A stretch of 64,000 bases of DNA from Alphaproteobacteria bacterium (GTDB taxonomy: Bacteria > Pseudomonadota > Alphaproteobacteria > Micavibrionales > Micavibrionaceae), in the NCBI GenBank assembly GCA_030432025.1, contig JAUIIA010000010.1, positions 1-64,000 on the forward strand, read 5' to 3'. Below are positions 19,610 through 28,364 of this stretch, one piece after another. Numbering within the stretch: position 1 is the first letter of the stretch; every line of letters begins with the position of its first letter. Both the position numbers and the translations under genes were made by a program. The notes under the pieces are model-generated. The model was not told the DNA's origin and did no database searches. It was given only the letters and a program-made list of their open reading frames with translations.

Positions 19610-21064
19610 ATGACAGCGCAACCCATTATTGCTTTTCGTTGCGATGCTTCAGCCCGGATAGGAACGGGGCACGTCATGAGGTGCCTGACTCTCGCTACGG
19701 CTTTAAAACATTCCCATCAGATTACGTTTTTGTGCACGGAAGAAACTCTGGAATCTGTTCCTGTTTTAAGGGAAAGCGGCTTTCGGATTTCACATGCCGA
19801 TACACTTGATCATGCTGATTGGCTGATTGTAGATCATTACGGTTTGGACAAATCCTTCGAGACCTCTGCACGGGAATGGGCGGATAATATTTTAGTGATT
19901 GATGATTTGGCGGATCGTGACCATGACTGCGATGTTTTGGTTGATCAGACACGTGGGCGCAAAGCCGGCGATTACAAAAAGTTAGTGCCGTCACATTGCA
20001 ACATTTTGACAGGCACTGATTTCGCATTGTTGAAAAATGAATACGCGCAACTTCGAGCTTCATTATCGCGAACATTTGAAAACCCGAAGAATATTCTAGT
20101 TTCTTTCGGAGGCGTAAACCCTAAGAATGCTACTGAGTTCACATTAAGGGCCCTGTCCGCTTTCAATGATTTTCCTCTCAGCATAGATGTCGTGACGGGG
20201 GCTCATGCTGGCGGTCTTGATGAGATTAAAAAACTTTGTGAGGAGATAAACGGCGGTATGCACACAGCTGAACTGTATGTAAATACGCCTGAAATGCCGC
20301 GCCTCATGGCAAAAGCGGATATGTGCATCGGTGCGGGGGGGACAACGAGTTGGGAGCGGTGTTTCTTAAAATTGCCGAGCCTTGCGCTCGAGCTAGCCGA
20401 TAATCAGACGTTTGTTTTGAAACAATTGGATGAAGCGGGGGCCATAAAAAATTTGGGCCGCATCGAAGACTTGGATCAACAAACGTTTGTTGAGGAATTC
20501 TCGAAATTGCTCAAGTCAGCATCAGAGCTCCAAACTATGTCTGATAAAGCTGCGGCAATTGTGAACGGTAAAGGCACGGAAAGACTGAAGTGTTTCTTGT
20601 TGAGGCCTGAAAAAGCTAAAGACGATGCGCCTGTAATTCTGCGCCCCATGTTGGAAGAACACTGCAAGTTGTTGTTTGATTGGCAGCAAATTCCGGAGGT
20701 TCGAAAATTCGCCCGTAATAAGGAGCCACCGAAGTGGGAAGAGCATCAAGGGTGGTTTGAAAACACCCTACATAATGTTAATCGGCATCTGTATTTCATA
20801 GAATATTCAGGGCAACCAGCCGGAATGCTTCGTCTGGATGAAAACATGCAAAACACATATGAGGTTTCAATACTGGTTGATCCGCAATATCATGGCATGG
20901 GATTGGCTTCCGCGGCTTTAAGCTTGGCTCGCCAGTTATTGCCCAATGCACTTTTTAAGGCAGAAGTCTTGGAAGCGAATGAGGCTTCTCATAAACTGTT
21001 TCAAAAGGCGGGCTACAAGGCTATTGATGATACATGGTATGAACAAACAGCGGCGCAAGGTTAG
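19610..21064 (+). CDS. pseG: Fusion: UDP-sugar hydrolase PseG + GNAT acetyltransferase (PseH-like)
   Basis: This 484-residue bifunctional protein has a PseG domain at about residues 5-330: the GT-B-like UDP-sugar hydrolase with catalytic H21 in RIGTGHVMRC and the UDP-binding loop GAGGTTSWERC near 242-252. It removes UDP from the diacetamido sugar. Residues 341-480 are a GNAT domain (VILRPMLEEHCKLLFDWQQ, VDPQYHGMGLASAAL, NEASHKLFQKAGY), expected to be the PseH N-acetyltransferase that acts one step earlier. The ATG at 19610 is chosen over an upstream in-frame ATG because it begins the PseG fold and follows the SDR stop directly. Confidence 0.9.
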   Translation: MTAQPIIAFRCDASARIGTGHVMRCLTLATALKHSHQITFLCTEETLESVPVLRESGFRISHADTLDHADWLIVDHYGLDKSFETSAREWADNILVIDDLADRDHDCDVLVDQTRGRKAGDYKKLVPSHCNILTGTDFALLKNEYAQLRASLSRTFENPKNILVSFGGVNPKNATEFTLRALSAFNDFPLSIDVVTGAHAGGLDEIKKLCEEINGGMHTAELYVNTPEMPRLMAKADMCIGAGGTTSWERCFLKLPSLALELADNQTFVLKQLDEAGAIKNLGRIEDLDQQTFVEEFSKLLKSASELQTMSDKAAAIVNGKGTERLKCFLLRPEKAKDDAPVILRPMLEEHCKLLFDWQQIPEVRKFARNKEPPKWEEHQGWFENTLHNVNRHLYFIEYSGQPAGMLRLDENMQNTYEVSILVDPQYHGMGLASAALSLARQLLPNALFKAEVLEANEASHKLFQKAGYKAIDDTWYEQTAAQG

Positions 21065-21070
21065 GCTGAG

Positions 21071-22249
21071 ATGACAAAACACGCATTCAAAATCGGAAGC
21101 AGAGAAGTAGGGGGAGATGCCCCTTGCTATGTCATCGCTGAGATTTCCTGTAATCATAACGGTAATTTTGAAGAAGCACGCAAAATCATTGAGGCAGCAG
21201 CGGATGCTGGTGCTGATGCTGTGAAGCTGCAAACCTACACGGCAGATACGATTACCCGTGACTTTAAGGGCAGTCTGGAAGGCACAATCTGGTCAGGTAT
21301 GGATTTGCATGCCTTATACGATAAAGCGCATACGCCTTGGGATTGGCACAAAGACTTAACAGCTATTGCCAATGATCACGGTATGGATTTGTTTTCTTCG
21401 CCTTTTGATGAAACGGCAGTTGATTTTCTGGTCGAGCAGAACGTGCCCGCATTCAAGATTGCATCCTTCGAGGCGGTTGATACTAAGCTCATGGAGTATG
21501 TAGCGAAAACAGGTCTGCCTGTTATCGTTTCAAACGGCATGACGGATTATTTGGAGATGAAAGAGGCTCTCGATGTCTTGCTTGGTGCAGGAGCAAAAGA
21601 CTTGGCGCTTTTGCATTGTAATAGCGGATATCCTGCCGCTTTCAAGGAAGCCAATCTGCGCACGATCCCGGTACTCGAACAGATGTTTGACTGCACGGTC
21701 GGCTTATCAGATCACACGCTTTTTGCCGATCATGAAAATAAACAAGAACCTGCAGCGCACATAGCACCTGTAGAAGCGGTAAAACTTGGCGCGAAAATTA
21801 TCGAGTTTCATTTGATGCTGGACCGCGCAGAAGCCAAAGCTTTATTTGATAAAGACGAGGGTGGTTATGACTGGCCGTTCTCTCGTGAGCCGGCAGAACT
21901 CAAGAAAACGATTCAAATGATCCGCGAGTATGAAAAGACAGGTTCAGTCGAATACGATACGGAGCGCGAAGAAGAGTTAGCTGAAGATGTGAGAGGGAAA
22001 GTTTCTCTCGACCCTACAGCAAGAGAGTTGGATAGCCGTCCCGCTCGTCCTGCGCTATGGGTCGTAGAAGATGTCGATCAGGGGCAGCCTTTGAAGTTCG
22101 CGGGTGGACGCACAGGTAATTTCGATTCTATCCGTCCCGGAAATGGTGGTTTGCATATCCGCTACACCGATCTTCTTGATGGCAAGAAAGCAGCCCGTTC
22201 TTTGAAAGCGGGAACACCGTTGCAATGGGATATGGTAGAGGGCGCGTAG
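21071..22249 (+). CDS. pseI: Pseudaminic acid synthase (NeuB family)
   Basis: This 392-residue enzyme condenses the free 6-deoxy-diacetamido sugar with phosphoenolpyruvate to the nine-carbon acid. The TIM-barrel NeuB domain (about 10-275) shows AEISCNHNG, DAVKLQTYTADTIT, GLSDHTL and EFHLMLDR. A C-terminal SAF/antifreeze-like domain (about 325-385) includes RPALWVVEDVDQGQPL. The KLQTYTADT wording fits PseI better than the KFQTF of sialic or legionaminic synthases. It follows pseG by 6 bases and precedes a HisH-like gene by 3. Confidence 0.93.
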   Translation: MTKHAFKIGSREVGGDAPCYVIAEISCNHNGNFEEARKIIEAAADAGADAVKLQTYTADTITRDFKGSLEGTIWSGMDLHALYDKAHTPWDWHKDLTAIANDHGMDLFSSPFDETAVDFLVEQNVPAFKIASFEAVDTKLMEYVAKTGLPVIVSNGMTDYLEMKEALDVLLGAGAKDLALLHCNSGYPAAFKEANLRTIPVLEQMFDCTVGLSDHTLFADHENKQEPAAHIAPVEAVKLGAKIIEFHLMLDRAEAKALFDKDEGGYDWPFSREPAELKKTIQMIREYEKTGSVEYDTEREEELAEDVRGKVSLDPTARELDSRPARPALWVVEDVDQGQPLKFAGGRTGNFDSIRPGNGGLHIRYTDLLDGKKAARSLKAGTPLQWDMVEGA

Positions 22250-22252
22250 AAC

Positions 22253-22870
22253 ATGAAAAAAATAGCAATCATCAATTATGGTCTCGGCAATTTGAGTTCG
22301 GTCTACAACGCCCTCGAATTTATCGGCGCAGACCCCTTTTTAACTGAAGATCACAAGGAATTGGAGCAGTGCGACGGAGCGATACTGCCGGGTGTCGGGG
22401 CGTTCGGCGATGGTATGGCCCATTTGCGCGATAATGGCTGGGTTGATGCTATTCACGAATTCGCGCTGGAAAAGCAAAAGCCGTTTCTGGGAATTTGTCT
22501 GGGTATGCAGCTTTTGGCTTCATCTGGAACCGAGCATGGTGATTTTGACGGACTGGACTTGATTAAAGGCACCGTTGTTAAGCTGGTGACAGGTGATCGG
22601 TCCGCCCGTATACCGCATATTGGCTGGAACAGTGTGAGCGGCACCGACGGCAAAAAAAGCTACGTGGACATAGAGAATGGACAGGATTTCTACTTCGTAC
22701 ATAGTTACGTTTTAGAACCTGAGGACGACGCGGTTGTTAGTGGTAAATGCAGCCACGGTAAGGAATTTATCGCCAGCGTTGAAAAAGATAATATCTGGGG
22801 CGCACAATACCATCCTGAGAAAAGCCAGAAATCAGGCCTCGCCTATTTACAAAATTTCCTGAAGGTTTAG
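22253..22870 (+). CDS. hisH: HisH-like glutamine amidotransferase (ammonia supply for sugar amidination)
   Basis: This 205-residue class I glutaminase has its complete triad: C82 in GICLGMQLL, H187 and E189 in YHPEKS. It opens with IINYGLGNLSSV as in HisH. True HisH works with HisF in histidine synthesis, but this copy lies inside a nonulosonate operon next to a HisF paralogue and a PP-loop amidotransferase. In other glycan loci the same trio converts an N-acetyl group to an acetamidino group, with HisH releasing ammonia from glutamine. That assignment is from context. It is not evidence of a histidine operon. Confidence 0.85.
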   Translation: MKKIAIINYGLGNLSSVYNALEFIGADPFLTEDHKELEQCDGAILPGVGAFGDGMAHLRDNGWVDAIHEFALEKQKPFLGICLGMQLLASSGTEHGDFDGLDLIKGTVVKLVTGDRSARIPHIGWNSVSGTDGKKSYVDIENGQDFYFVHSYVLEPEDDAVVSGKCSHGKEFIASVEKDNIWGAQYHPEKSQKSGLAYLQNFLKV

Positions 22871-22872
22871 CT

Positions 22873-23661
22873 ATGCTGAAAGTTCGTCTTATCCCTGTCT
22901 TGCTTCTAAAAAACGGACAGCTTGTCCGCAGCGAAGACTTTAAAATGCACCAAATTATTGGTGACCCAGTGCATGAAGTTAAGCGCTTCAATGAATGGAA
23001 TGTTGATGAGTTGATCTACATCGATATCACGCAAGGCGAATACGATTTTAAACGACGTACAGACCATAAAACAAAGGGTCTTGAAGATCCGCTCGAAATT
23101 CTAGATGAGGTTTCAAAAACCTGCTTTGTACCGCTGACATGGGGTGGTCGCATTCGTGATTTTGAGGATGCCGTAAGCCGTTTTAAAAGGGGTGCGGATA
23201 AAATTACTCTCAACAAAGCATTGTTTGAAACCCCTGAGCTCGTGGATCGGATTGCGCGTCGTTACGGTTCACAGGCCGTTGTTGCCAGCATAGATGCGTT
23301 TAAACATGAAGACGGCTCGCATGAAGTTTTCACAACAGGCCGCAGCGAGCCGACGGGCAAAAATCCTGTGGAATGGGCTCAAGAAATCGAAAAGATGGGT
23401 GCAGGCGAGATTTTACTCCAAAGTATCAATAAAGACGGCAAGGGCACAGGCTATGACCTTGAACTAATTGAAAAAGTATGTGACGCAGTCGAGATTCCCG
23501 TAATTGCTTGCAGCGGTGTAGGAATGTATGAGCATTACGCCAAAGGCGTGAAGGCTGGGGCATCCGCAGTGGCTGCCGCAAACATATGGCATTTCAAGGA
23601 ATTATCTGATAGAAACGGCAAGCGCGCCCTCAAAAGGGCCGGAGTAAATATTAGATTTTAG
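22873..23661 (+). CDS. hisF: HisF paralogue of the sugar-amidination module
   Basis: This 262-residue TIM barrel is close to HisF in length and fold, with VRLIPVLLLKNGQLV, TWGGRIRDF, GADKITLN, VASIDAFK, ILLQSINKDGKGTGYD and IACSGVGMYEH. Aligned to HisF, the Asp of CLDV (Asp11 in Thermotoga HisF, needed for imidazole glycerol phosphate synthesis) is Leu here, while Asp130 (SIDA) remains. It is therefore probably not a histidine enzyme but an ammonia conduit or docking partner for the downstream amidotransferase. It starts two bases after the hisH stop. Confidence 0.85.
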   Translation: MLKVRLIPVLLLKNGQLVRSEDFKMHQIIGDPVHEVKRFNEWNVDELIYIDITQGEYDFKRRTDHKTKGLEDPLEILDEVSKTCFVPLTWGGRIRDFEDAVSRFKRGADKITLNKALFETPELVDRIARRYGSQAVVASIDAFKHEDGSHEVFTTGRSEPTGKNPVEWAQEIEKMGAGEILLQSINKDGKGTGYDLELIEKVCDAVEIPVIACSGVGMYEHYAKGVKAGASAVAAANIWHFKELSDRNGKRALKRAGVNIRF

Positions 23662-23670
23662 GAATTTTGT

Positions 23671-24888
23671 ATGGTTGCTTATTGTTCCAGGTGCGTGAAC
23701 CCTGATATTTCGGCAGTGCCGACCGCCTTTGATGATGATGGTGTTTGCACAGGCTGTCAGGTCCATGACCAAAAAGATAACATCGATTGGGACGGTCGCT
23801 GGGAGATGTTCAAGGAACTGCTCGGCGAATATAAGACAGACAATAACTATGACATCCTTATTCCCGTGAGCGGTGGTAAGGACAGTTACTTCCAAACGCA
23901 TATCATCGTAAAAGAGCTCGGTCTCAAACCTCTACTCGTTACCTACCATGCCAATAACTACTTGCCTGAGGGTGAGGAGAATATGCTGCGCATGCGTGAG
24001 GTATTTGATTGTGATCACATCGTTGTGCGTCCTAGCATGGACTCACTGATCAAAATGAACCGTCTGGGTTTCAAGGTACAGGGCGATAACAATTGGCACG
24101 CTCATTGCGGCATCTTCACAACTCCGATCCAGATAGCAGTGCGCTATAAAATTCCGCTTATTCTTTGGGGTGAGCATGGCTTTATGGATCTTGGCGGTAT
24201 GTATTCTTACAACGACTTTGTAGAATTCACAGCCAAGCATAGACTGGAGCATTCCCTGCGCGGTTACGACTGGCACGATTTTACCGATGATGGTCTCGAA
24301 AAAATCGGTATGGGCCACTTGAAAGAGGGCCTGACGGCTAAAGATCTGCTGTGGGCGCAGTACCCGTCTGATGAAGAGATTGATGAAGTCGGTGTCCGTG
24401 GCCTGTACTTGAGCAATTTCAGAAACTGGAGCGGCGAAGAGAACGCCAAACTAGTGACGCAAGAGTATGGCTGGCAGCCTGCGCGTCAGCCTTTTGAACG
24501 CACATACCGCACATTCTCGAACCTTGATGATATGCATGAAAACGGTATTCATGATTACATGAAATTCGTGAAACTCGGCTATGGCCGCGGAACAGATCAT
24601 GCGTGTAAAGACATTCGTGGTGGAAAAATTACCCGCGAGGAAGGCATCGAGATGGTCAAAAAATATGACGCCGTCAAACCGCGCCGTGATCTGGAAAGAT
24701 GGCTGGATTATGTTGATATGACCGAAGAAGAGTTCGATTATATTGCTGATGGTTTCCGCGACCCTCGCGTTTGGCGTGTTGAGAACAACGAATGGGTTAA
24801 AGACAATATTTGGGGTGGCAGTTCCTCTTATGGACCTGTGCACCAAGACAACACTAATAACTTTAAATCGAGTAGAAAGACTGGCTAA
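23671..24888 (+). CDS. pseA: N-acetyl sugar amidotransferase (WbpG/PseA-like PP-loop enzyme)
   Basis: This 405-residue ATP-pyrophosphatase-type enzyme has its PP-loop SGGKDS at 67-72. The N-terminus has two CxxC pairs (C5/C8 in YCSRC and C26/C29 in CTGC), a likely zinc site typical of the family. It would activate the N-acetyl carbonyl with ATP and use ammonia from the HisH/HisF pair to build an acetamidino group. Family members do this on pseudaminic acid precursors or on O-antigen sugars. The gene is 9 bases after hisF, and its TAA shares one base with the next ATG (24888). Confidence 0.9.
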   Translation: MVAYCSRCVNPDISAVPTAFDDDGVCTGCQVHDQKDNIDWDGRWEMFKELLGEYKTDNNYDILIPVSGGKDSYFQTHIIVKELGLKPLLVTYHANNYLPEGEENMLRMREVFDCDHIVVRPSMDSLIKMNRLGFKVQGDNNWHAHCGIFTTPIQIAVRYKIPLILWGEHGFMDLGGMYSYNDFVEFTAKHRLEHSLRGYDWHDFTDDGLEKIGMGHLKEGLTAKDLLWAQYPSDEEIDEVGVRGLYLSNFRNWSGEENAKLVTQEYGWQPARQPFERTYRTFSNLDDMHENGIHDYMKFVKLGYGRGTDHACKDIRGGKITREEGIEMVKKYDAVKPRRDLERWLDYVDMTEEEFDYIADGFRDPRVWRVENNEWVKDNIWGGSSSYGPVHQDNTNNFKSSRKTG

Positions 24889-25904
24889 TGGCACAAAATA
24901 CAGCACAAAAACTGTCGGAAAATGAAATCCGTCCGGACGATATCATGGAAAAGCAAAAGGAAGCGATGCTTGCCGATATCGAGTATATCCTGAAGTTCAA
25001 GAGTGATTACATTGATGTGAATTGCCCGGGTTGTGGAAATGACAACAGCGAAGTCGCATTTCAAAAATACACGCTTGATTATCATCGTTGTAACGAGTGC
25101 CGCACGATTTACATCAATCCTCGTCCAACCGAAGAACAGCTCGCAGATTTCTACCGCAACTCTGTGAACTACGATTACTGGAACAAGTATATTTTCCCGG
25201 CCACAGACGAAGCGCGTCGTGAAAAGATCTTCAAACCTCGCGCCGAAAAGGTCAAAGAGATTTGTGAAGCACAAGGCTTTCAACCAAAGACTCTTGTCGA
25301 AGTTGGCGCCGGTTTCGGTACGTTCTGTGAAGAGATCACAAAACTAGATTTCGTTGACGAGGTGATTGCTGTTGAGCCTACACCGGGATTGGCTGAAACA
25401 TGTCGTAAGAAAGGCTTGAACGTTATTGAGTCACCTGTTGAACAGGCAGACTTCGAAGACGGGTCAATTGATCTTGTTTGCTCTTTCGAAGTGCTTGAGC
25501 ACCTGTTCGATCCTGCAGACTTTGTCCAAAAATGTGCGAAGATCATGCGCCCGGGAGGCATGGCTGTAATCACAAACCCGAATGGTGAAGGTTTTGATGT
25601 TGTTGTATCTCCTGAGCACTCCGGAACAGTTGACGTAGAGCACCTGAATTACTTGAACCCAGATTCAATGACCGTTCTTTTCGAACGTCATGGCTTCGAA
25701 GTTTTGGAAGTTCAGACACCCGGCAAACTTGATGCCGAACTGGTTCGCAAAATGTTCCTTGCCGGTCACATGACGAGGGATGATAACCCGTTCCTGTACC
25801 AAGTGTTGGTTGAAAAATGGGATGAATGCGGCGACGCATTTCAGGACTTCATTGCCGACAACAAACTGTCATCCCATATGTGGACGATCGCCAGAAAGAA
25901 ATAA
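24888..25904 (+). CDS. SAM-dependent methyltransferase with N-terminal zinc ribbon
   Basis: This 338-residue protein has a Cys4 knuckle in its first quarter (C46, C49, C68, C71: CPGCGND and CNEC), followed by a class I methyltransferase fold. Motif I is LVEVGAGFGTF near 131, the acidic ribose-binding loop is IAVEPTPG, and the post motifs are LVCSFEVLEHL and MRPGGMAVITNP. This architecture is common in sugar methyltransferases of glycan loci, so O- or N-methylation of the amidated sugar is likely but unproven. It overlaps pseA by one base (TAATG), so it belongs to the same operon. Confidence 0.82.
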   Translation: MAQNTAQKLSENEIRPDDIMEKQKEAMLADIEYILKFKSDYIDVNCPGCGNDNSEVAFQKYTLDYHRCNECRTIYINPRPTEEQLADFYRNSVNYDYWNKYIFPATDEARREKIFKPRAEKVKEICEAQGFQPKTLVEVGAGFGTFCEEITKLDFVDEVIAVEPTPGLAETCRKKGLNVIESPVEQADFEDGSIDLVCSFEVLEHLFDPADFVQKCAKIMRPGGMAVITNPNGEGFDVVVSPEHSGTVDVEHLNYLNPDSMTVLFERHGFEVLEVQTPGKLDAELVRKMFLAGHMTRDDNPFLYQVLVEKWDECGDAFQDFIADNKLSSHMWTIARKK

Positions 25905-25910
25905 TCTCAG

Positions 25911-27497
25911 ATGAATTTGTTTTTCGTCGAAATCGGCCCGCCATATTCTATTGATCTGGCCAAGCAGATGGAAGACAAGGGCATGCGCCTCACGCATGTG
26001 ACCTCTTCAATGAAGGAAGAGGCGTTTGCTTCCCTATGGTCGGAGAGCAAGCCTGCTTTTTTGTATGCTGCTGATTTCTATTCTTCTGAAAACATATACC
26101 GTAAGCACGGTGATTATTTCGCTAAGCTCAATGCGGATATAAGAGCGTTTTTTGAAGACATCGCGTTTGATTTTTTTGTGCTGACTGATCGGGCGAATTA
26201 TACCCCCCTGACCTTCAGAGAGCGAAAGAGGTTTTTCTACGATCTTATCCGTTTTTGGGTGGGTTACCTGCAAAGTCAGGATATCGATGCTGTGTATTTT
26301 CCCTGTACGCCGCATGCACCATGGGAGTTGGTCCTTATGCATGCATGCAAGTATTTGGGAATCCCCTACACGTACCTCTCCCACACCGCTGTTAACAACC
26401 GCAGCCTGTTTAGGACGGATTACAGACATCTCGAAAAGGTGCCTGAAGGACATTTGGCAGGCAAGTCTGCAGATGAAATTCGTGCGGGTACGGATATCGG
26501 TTTACTCGCCGATTTCGATGAGGAAAGCATTGTTACGAATGTCGTAAAACTGGAGAACGACCAGTTTCAAAAGCAGGCTGGGGTGAATGCACAAACCCAG
26601 AATTATGAGCGCTTCACAGCGGCTAAAAGCCCATCTTCATTCAAATCAAAAGTCCTGGTCCCTCTTAAAAAAGTCATCGCGCCGTATGTGAAAACAGTCT
26701 TGGGTCGTACTGAATTCCGTTTTCCCTTTGCGATGGACACTGACGCCTCAGAACTAAAATGGAAGAGTGCTGTTAAAAGGCACAAGAAGGAAGCGGCTAA
26801 GCTTAAAGCATATTACGATAGCCAATCTTCAGATCTCGATTTCGCGGCTCCTTATATTTATTTCCCTTTGCACTTGCAGCCGGAGCTGACCTCTCAACCC
26901 GAGGCAGGCTTTTTTGAAGATCAGTTATTAGCGCTGGAGACGTTGTTGCAAGCCTTGCCTCAAGGCTGGAAAGTTTACTTGAAAGAAAACCCGCGGCAAT
27001 TTGACCCGACCATCAACACGGTGTCCGCTCTTCATTACCGAGATACTCAGGACATAGAACGATTTATGGCGCATAAAGATGTGTTGATCGTGCCTCAAAA
27101 TGTGCCGAGCGAAAAATTGATATCTCATGCGAAAGTGACCGTTACGTTATCAGGAACTGCAGGCTGGGAAAGCTTGAACCTTGGCAAGCCATGCATCGTG
27201 TTTTCACCGCCATGGTATAGTCCGTGTCCCAGTTGCTTTATTGTCAGGACGCCAGAGGATGTTAAGCAGGCACTATCAACGATTGAGGTGAAAACACCAG
27301 AGGATGTTGCGTCAGACATTCTGCGCTACCTGCATTTTTATCAAGATCGCCTGATTGTCGCGACGCTTCATGCACCGTCAGATGTCTCTTATAATTCACG
27401 CACATATGATGAATTGCTGGAAAGCCAGTCAGCGCATCTGGCTGCGTTTTTTGAAAGTCAGAAGTCGAAAAATAAGCAAGAGCGAAAAGCTGTCTAG
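25911..27497 (+). CDS. Putative glycosyltransferase, capsule-synthesis (KpsS-like) type
   Basis: This 528-residue protein has no signal peptide. The N-terminal half resembles a nucleotide-sugar Rossmann half (MNLFFVEIGPPYSIDLAKQM, later DAVYFPCTPHAPWELVLMHACKYLGIPY). The C-terminal half has the capsule-enzyme pattern YIYFPLHLQPELTSQP, VYLKENPRQFD and VTLSGTAGWESLNLGKPCIVF, which is the donor-binding half of KpsS/KpsC-like GT-B enzymes. As the last gene of the pseudaminic acid run, it is a candidate for the enzyme that transfers the finished sugar. Its stop codon interlocks with that of the convergent gene at 27494-27497. Confidence 0.6.
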   Translation: MNLFFVEIGPPYSIDLAKQMEDKGMRLTHVTSSMKEEAFASLWSESKPAFLYAADFYSSENIYRKHGDYFAKLNADIRAFFEDIAFDFFVLTDRANYTPLTFRERKRFFYDLIRFWVGYLQSQDIDAVYFPCTPHAPWELVLMHACKYLGIPYTYLSHTAVNNRSLFRTDYRHLEKVPEGHLAGKSADEIRAGTDIGLLADFDEESIVTNVVKLENDQFQKQAGVNAQTQNYERFTAAKSPSSFKSKVLVPLKKVIAPYVKTVLGRTEFRFPFAMDTDASELKWKSAVKRHKKEAAKLKAYYDSQSSDLDFAAPYIYFPLHLQPELTSQPEAGFFEDQLLALETLLQALPQGWKVYLKENPRQFDPTINTVSALHYRDTQDIERFMAHKDVLIVPQNVPSEKLISHAKVTVTLSGTAGWESLNLGKPCIVFSPPWYSPCPSCFIVRTPEDVKQALSTIEVKTPEDVASDILRYLHFYQDRLIVATLHAPSDVSYNSRTYDELLESQSAHLAAFFESQKSKNKQERKAV

Positions 27498-28357
27498 CTG
27501 TTTGCTGCGCTTTCACGATAGGCGAGCGGGCCAAAATAGTCGTTCATATACGGGCCGATCAAATCCTGAAACATGTAATAGTTTGTCAAAGCATAGCGGT
27601 GGCCGCTTTTGATCGTCGAACCTCTGTGAATGCCTGTTGTATCGGCAATAACAACCGTTCCGGCTTTGCCGGTAACGGTGTGTAAACGGCTTGGGTCTTT
27701 ATCTGTCAGTCTTTTGACGGATTGAGCTGTAATGGCCGAAGACATATATGGAATTTGACCGCTCATCGTATCAAAGAAGATGCTGCTCATATGCTGGGAC
27801 TCAGTGATGTACTGAAACGGCCCGTTTTCTTCCGTTACATCGTCAAGATAGACGATTGTTTTGAACTGACGTCGCAGCGAGTCTCTGTGCCAGCCATGGT
27901 CTTTATCTTTGTTAATATCGTTTGGAACAAGACGCGCTGCCATCGTGAAGGGCGCTGGGGCATGTTCACCGTGATACAAATCACTTAGTTTTTGGAAGTA
28001 TTCGTCCTTGTTGAACTGATCAATCATCTCGGACACTTTTTCAGCACCGAATAAACGGGCATCGCCGATCAGATCGTCAAAAGAGACGCTATCCTTATTG
28101 TCCTCAATCACTGTATCGATTTCATTGCGCATCGCAGCGCATTGCTCGGGCGTATAGTAGCCCTCGTAAACATAATAACCGCGGGTGTTCAGAGCGTTCA
28201 GAATTCCACGTGTCTGCTCGTCCTCGTTATCCCAGCTTGTCGGGTAACCGCGATATCCTGCCATCATCATGCGGGCCACAGTCATGGGCGCGGCAAGCGG
28301 GCTGGTTTTCAGCCAGTTCTTGATCGGGTTGTCGTCTACGGCAGCTTTCGTTTGCAT
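27494..28357 (-). CDS. PhyH-type Fe(II)/2-oxoglutarate dioxygenase
   Basis: This 287-residue protein of the phytanoyl-CoA dioxygenase family has the iron triad H157-x-D159 (GWHRDS) and H244 (GIHRGS), with R254 (GHRYAL) to hold 2-oxoglutarate. Such enzymes hydroxylate small molecules, and their natural substrates in glycan islands are mostly unknown. The gene lies downstream of the ABC exporter on the minus strand, 7 bases apart, so the two are probably cotranscribed. A second PhyH-type gene occurs at 32722-33642. A sugar or lipid-carrier hydroxylation is the likely role, by context only. Confidence 0.8.
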   Translation of the reverse strand: MQTKAAVDDNPIKNWLKTSPLAAPMTVARMMMAGYRGYPTSWDNEDEQTRGILNALNTRGYYVYEGYYTPEQCAAMRNEIDTVIEDNKDSVSFDDLIGDARLFGAEKVSEMIDQFNKDEYFQKLSDLYHGEHAPAPFTMAARLVPNDINKDKDHGWHRDSLRRQFKTIVYLDDVTEENGPFQYITESQHMSSIFFDTMSGQIPYMSSAITAQSVKRLTDKDPSRLHTVTGKAGTVVIADTTGIHRGSTIKSGHRYALTNYYMFQDLIGPYMNDYFGPLAYRESAANS

Positions 28358-28364
28358 AAATCTC

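Noticed and set aside
22253-23661. Histidine biosynthesis operon (hisH-hisF)
   Set aside because: No other his genes are present, the HisF-like protein lacks Asp11, and the pair lies between pseI and a sugar amidotransferase. A role in sugar amidination fits better.
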